Positions 3,903-5,996 of a stretch of DNA of 5,996 nt are shown here, one piece after another. Made by a program: the position numbers and the translations under genes. Below the pieces are notes generated by a model. That model did not search any database. It saw nothing but the letters and a program-made list of their open reading frames with translations, and was not told the DNA's origin. This DNA is from Promethearchaeota archaeon (GTDB taxonomy: Archaea; Asgardarchaeota; Lokiarchaeia; Sigyniarchaeales; SOKP01), in assembly GCA_019058135.1 (NCBI GenBank), contig JAHLWE010000131.1:1-5996 (forward strand). The letters run 5' to 3'. The number at the start of each line of letters is the position of its first letter. Positions within the stretch are counted from its first letter, which is position 1.

Positions 3903-5825
3903 CTAATAAAATAATTTATCTAATTCGTTTTTTAACATTTCAGGTGGAAATTTTGGTTCTCTATCAAATGTCAATAATCCATTGATCTCTTGAAAAATAT
4001 CGTAAAGCTCGGTATAACAAAATCCATGTACCCAAGCTTTTCTCTCATCAAATATTTTTAAAAGTTGTATTATTTTGTTGAGAAATTCCTCACTAGTTTT
4101 TACAATTGAATAACCCCATTTTCTTTTTATGTTATTGTGTAAATCAAATCCATACCCTCCAATCTCACTATAAATTATTGGTTCATTTTCATATTTATAA
4201 GGTTTAAGATATACATTAGGAACTAATTGTAAGGGATAATTTTTTGTTTTCTCATCTTTAAAGTTTTCAGGTAAATCTTTTGGTAATAGATAGAAATGTT
4301 TTGTACATAAATCTGTTTTTGTATGCCACCAACCATCATCATCTATAATAAGTCTTGATGGATCAATAGATTTCATTAAATAATATAATGATATTGTATA
4401 GTCTGCCTTTCTTAAGTCCTTATCTGCTCCTGGTACTCCCCAACCTTCATTTAAAATGACCCACACAATAATTGAAGGATGATTATAATCCCGCTCAATT
4501 TCCTCAACAAACTCATTAATTAACCGTAATTGCGCTTTAGTTGAAAATTCGTATGCATTTCCAATCTCACCCCATACTAAAACACCCATCTTATCACACC
4601 AATAAAGAAATATAGGACCAAATGCTTTTTGATGAGTCCTTAAGCCATTAAATCCAAATTCTTTAACATATTGAATATCTAATTTTATGTCTTCTTCTGA
4701 TGGAGCGGTATATAAACCATCTGGCCAATAACCCTGAATTAAAAATAACTTTTGATAAATTGGTTTATCATTCAAGAGAACTTGTCTATTAAAGGATTGA
4801 AATTCCTCTTTTTTCTTGATTCTATTGAGATCTTCTTCTGGAATGTCTGATAAAGAAATTTTTCTCATTCCAAAATAGGTTTTAACTTGATCGTATATCT
4901 CCATTGTATTTTTATTGTAAATTTTAATTAATAGGTCATATAAATTTGGATTTTTTACATCCCATAAATATAAATTTTCTTTCGGAATTGAAATTTTAAA
5001 CTTAAAGCGATTAGGATTAGTATTAGCCCATTTGCTAAAAACATCAAAATCTTCTTTGACTAACTTATGACCCCTTTTCTTTCCAAATTTACCTAAAAAA
5101 TCTAATTTTATTTCTTCCGTCGCAATATTTTGATTCTCAAATTTAACTATTGCAGATAGAAAGAGGTTTAAAAAACCAATTCCATGCACTTCACATTCAA
5201 GAATTATCTCAGAATTATCTATATCAGGAGTTATTTTTATATTTTTTAAATAATGATCGGAAGACACCACTTCCAACCAGACGGTTTGCCAAATACCTGT
5301 AACTCTAGGATAGAAAATATTTTTTATTTTTTCCTCCCAAAATTGCTTACCTCGTGGAATTTCAAGACTAGTGCTTGGGTCTTCTACTCGTAACACTAAA
5401 ACATTATTTTCTCTTATAAAATCCGTTACATCTAAGCTAAATCCAATATAGCCTCCAGAATGATTTCCTACATATTCTCCGTTTAAATAAACCATGCATG
5501 AGTAATCTACTGCCCCAAAATGTATTAAGATTCTTTTATCCCTAAAACTATTCGGTAAAATAAATTCTCTTCGATACCAAACAATATCATGAAAAGTTTT
5601 ATCTTCAATTCCACTTAATCTGCTCTGATAACAAAATGGTACGATAATTTTCTTATCAAATTTATCTGCCGATTCATTTTTATACCATCTCTTCTTTAAT
5701 CCGTTATTGTTATCATCGAAAGTAAATCCCCATATTCCATTAAGATTAAACCAATTATTCTCTCTTACAAATTGTGGTCTTGGATACTCTGGTCTTGGTA
5801 TTTCCTCTTTTCTAAAGTGCTGCAT
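3903..5825 (-). CDS. Glycoside hydrolase family 2 enzyme (beta-glycosidase)
   Basis: This is a complete 640-residue retaining beta-glycosidase in three family-2 parts. The jelly-roll sugar-binding domain covers about residues 20-186 (WFNLNGIWGF, VWYRREF, VYLNGEYVGNHSGGYIGFS, GIWQTVWLE). An immunoglobulin-like sandwich covers about 190-322. The TIM barrel covers about 350-625. The acid/base is Glu460 in VWVILNEGWG and the nucleophile is probably Glu554 in IIYSEIGGYG. The barrel also carries QGYWPDGLYTAPS and DDGWWHTKTD. Length is shorter than LacZ and close to compact beta-galactosidase or beta-glucuronidase relatives. Substrate is unresolved: galactoside, glucuronide, mannoside and others are all used by this family. 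There is no signal peptide, so it acts in the cytoplasm on imported sugars. The ATG has no clear Shine-Dalgarno, and the conserved start of the domain soon after it supports the call. A membrane-protein gene ends 84 bases upstream on the same strand, suggesting an uptake-hydrolysis operon. Confidence 0.95.
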   Translation of the reverse strand: MQHFRKEEIPRPEYPRPQFVRENNWFNLNGIWGFTFDDNNNGLKKRWYKNESADKFDKKIIVPFCYQSRLSGIEDKTFHDIVWYRREFILPNSFRDKRILIHFGAVDYSCMVYLNGEYVGNHSGGYIGFSLDVTDFIRENNVLVLRVEDPSTSLEIPRGKQFWEEKIKNIFYPRVTGIWQTVWLEVVSSDHYLKNIKITPDIDNSEIILECEVHGIGFLNLFLSAIVKFENQNIATEEIKLDFLGKFGKKRGHKLVKEDFDVFSKWANTNPNRFKFKISIPKENLYLWDVKNPNLYDLLIKIYNKNTMEIYDQVKTYFGMRKISLSDIPEEDLNRIKKKEEFQSFNRQVLLNDKPIYQKLFLIQGYWPDGLYTAPSEEDIKLDIQYVKEFGFNGLRTHQKAFGPIFLYWCDKMGVLVWGEIGNAYEFSTKAQLRLINEFVEEIERDYNHPSIIVWVILNEGWGVPGADKDLRKADYTISLYYLMKSIDPSRLIIDDDGWWHTKTDLCTKHFYLLPKDLPENFKDEKTKNYPLQLVPNVYLKPYKYENEPIIYSEIGGYGFDLHNNIKRKWGYSIVKTSEEFLNKIIQLLKIFDERKAWVHGFCYTELYDIFQEINGLLTFDREPKFPPEMLKNELDKLFY

Positions 5826-5850
5826 AAGATCATTAGTTTTTTAAAATATT

Positions 5851-5877
5851 AATACTTTGAATACTTTAAATACTACA
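5851..5877. repeat. Three tandem 9-base repeats upstream of the glycosidase
   Basis: AATACTTTG, AATACTTTA and AATACTACA follow one another without gaps, 26-52 bases before the ATG at 5825. The first two differ at one base, and the third diverges in its last three. Next to them AAAAGTT occurs twice in tandem (5884-5897). The position, between the upstream gene and the glycosidase start, suits an operator or a promoter element, although simple AT-rich slippage could also produce it. Confidence 0.45.
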
Positions 5878-5909
5878 ATTGCTAAAAGTTAAAAGTTAAT
5901 TTTGAATTT

Positions 5910-5996
5910 TTATTTTTTTAATGCTTTCTTTTTTGACTCCTTTACGGGAATAAGTGGGATTACCGTTAAAAGTATTAATAAAGCAGCAGCTATAAA
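5910..5996 (-). CDS. Membrane protein C-terminus, possibly a sugar transporter (rest outside window)
   Basis: The minus strand is open from the window edge to TAA (5910-5912), giving 28 residues: one hydrophobic helix (FIAAALLILLTVIPLIPVKE) followed by a Lys-rich tail of about ten residues. A last transmembrane helix ending in a basic cytoplasmic tail is typical of secondary transporters such as MFS or GPH sugar symporters. The location just upstream of a cytoplasmic glycosidase on the same strand supports that guess. The fragment is too short to assign a family. Confidence 0.55.
   Translation of the reverse strand, partial: FIAAALLILLTVIPLIPVKESKKKALKK

Noticed and set aside
1..5996. CRISPR array or regularly spaced long repeats
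   Set aside because: No repeat of about 25-40 bases recurs at regular spacing. The only long repeat is the single 183-base duplicate.
1..5996. tRNA or rRNA genes
   Set aside because: I found no GC-richer segment with a T-loop GGTTCRANNCC-type motif or rRNA-like conserved stretches. AT-richness makes faint small RNAs impossible to judge by eye.

Overview
The window reads as archaeal. It is very AT-rich, its intergenic stretches are dominated by T-tracts, TATA-box-like elements sit about 25-45 bases before several starts, and it carries two VapBC-type toxin-antitoxin modules, an ImmA/IrrE-type peptidase relic and a T-run right after a stop codon. Shine-Dalgarno sequences precede at least two genes. 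My best guess is a mesophilic, low-GC archaeon of the Asgard (Lokiarchaeia-like) type. That is inference from style and gene content, and no phylogenetic marker is present.

Layout. Bases 1-402 hold the 3' end of an unrecognised gene, convergent with a small, highly charged coiled-coil protein (463-867, minus). Bases 1095-2505 are a graveyard of broken genes on the plus strand: a zinc-ribbon protein, probably an IS transposase N-terminus, with a frameshift; a 63-residue orphan reading frame; an ImmA/IrrE-like metallopeptidase pseudogene with two internal stops and a frameshift; and, joined to its end, a second roughly 93% identical copy of the last 183 bases of the gene at 1-402. Bases 2703-3803 hold two head-to-tail toxin-antitoxin modules of different antitoxin type: a ribbon-helix-helix VapB with a truncated PIN toxin, then an AbrB-type antitoxin with a complete PIN toxin. 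Bases 3903-5825 (minus) encode an intact 640-residue glycoside hydrolase family 2 enzyme. The extreme right edge (5910-5996, minus) is the last 28 codons of a membrane protein, possibly the sugar transporter of the same operon.

How it fits together. The left and middle parts are accessory DNA shaped by recombination, with gene fragments, a probable transposase relic and stabilising toxin-antitoxin modules. The right part looks like ordinary carbohydrate-use DNA, in which an uptake protein and a cytoplasmic glycosidase would handle an oligosaccharide. Only the AbrB-PIN pair looks like a complete toxin-antitoxin system. I see no convincing new multi-gene system. The most unusual signals are the two-copy C-terminal segment with coding-type divergence, the junction that fuses it to the ImmA relic, and the half-toxin kept beside an intact antitoxin.
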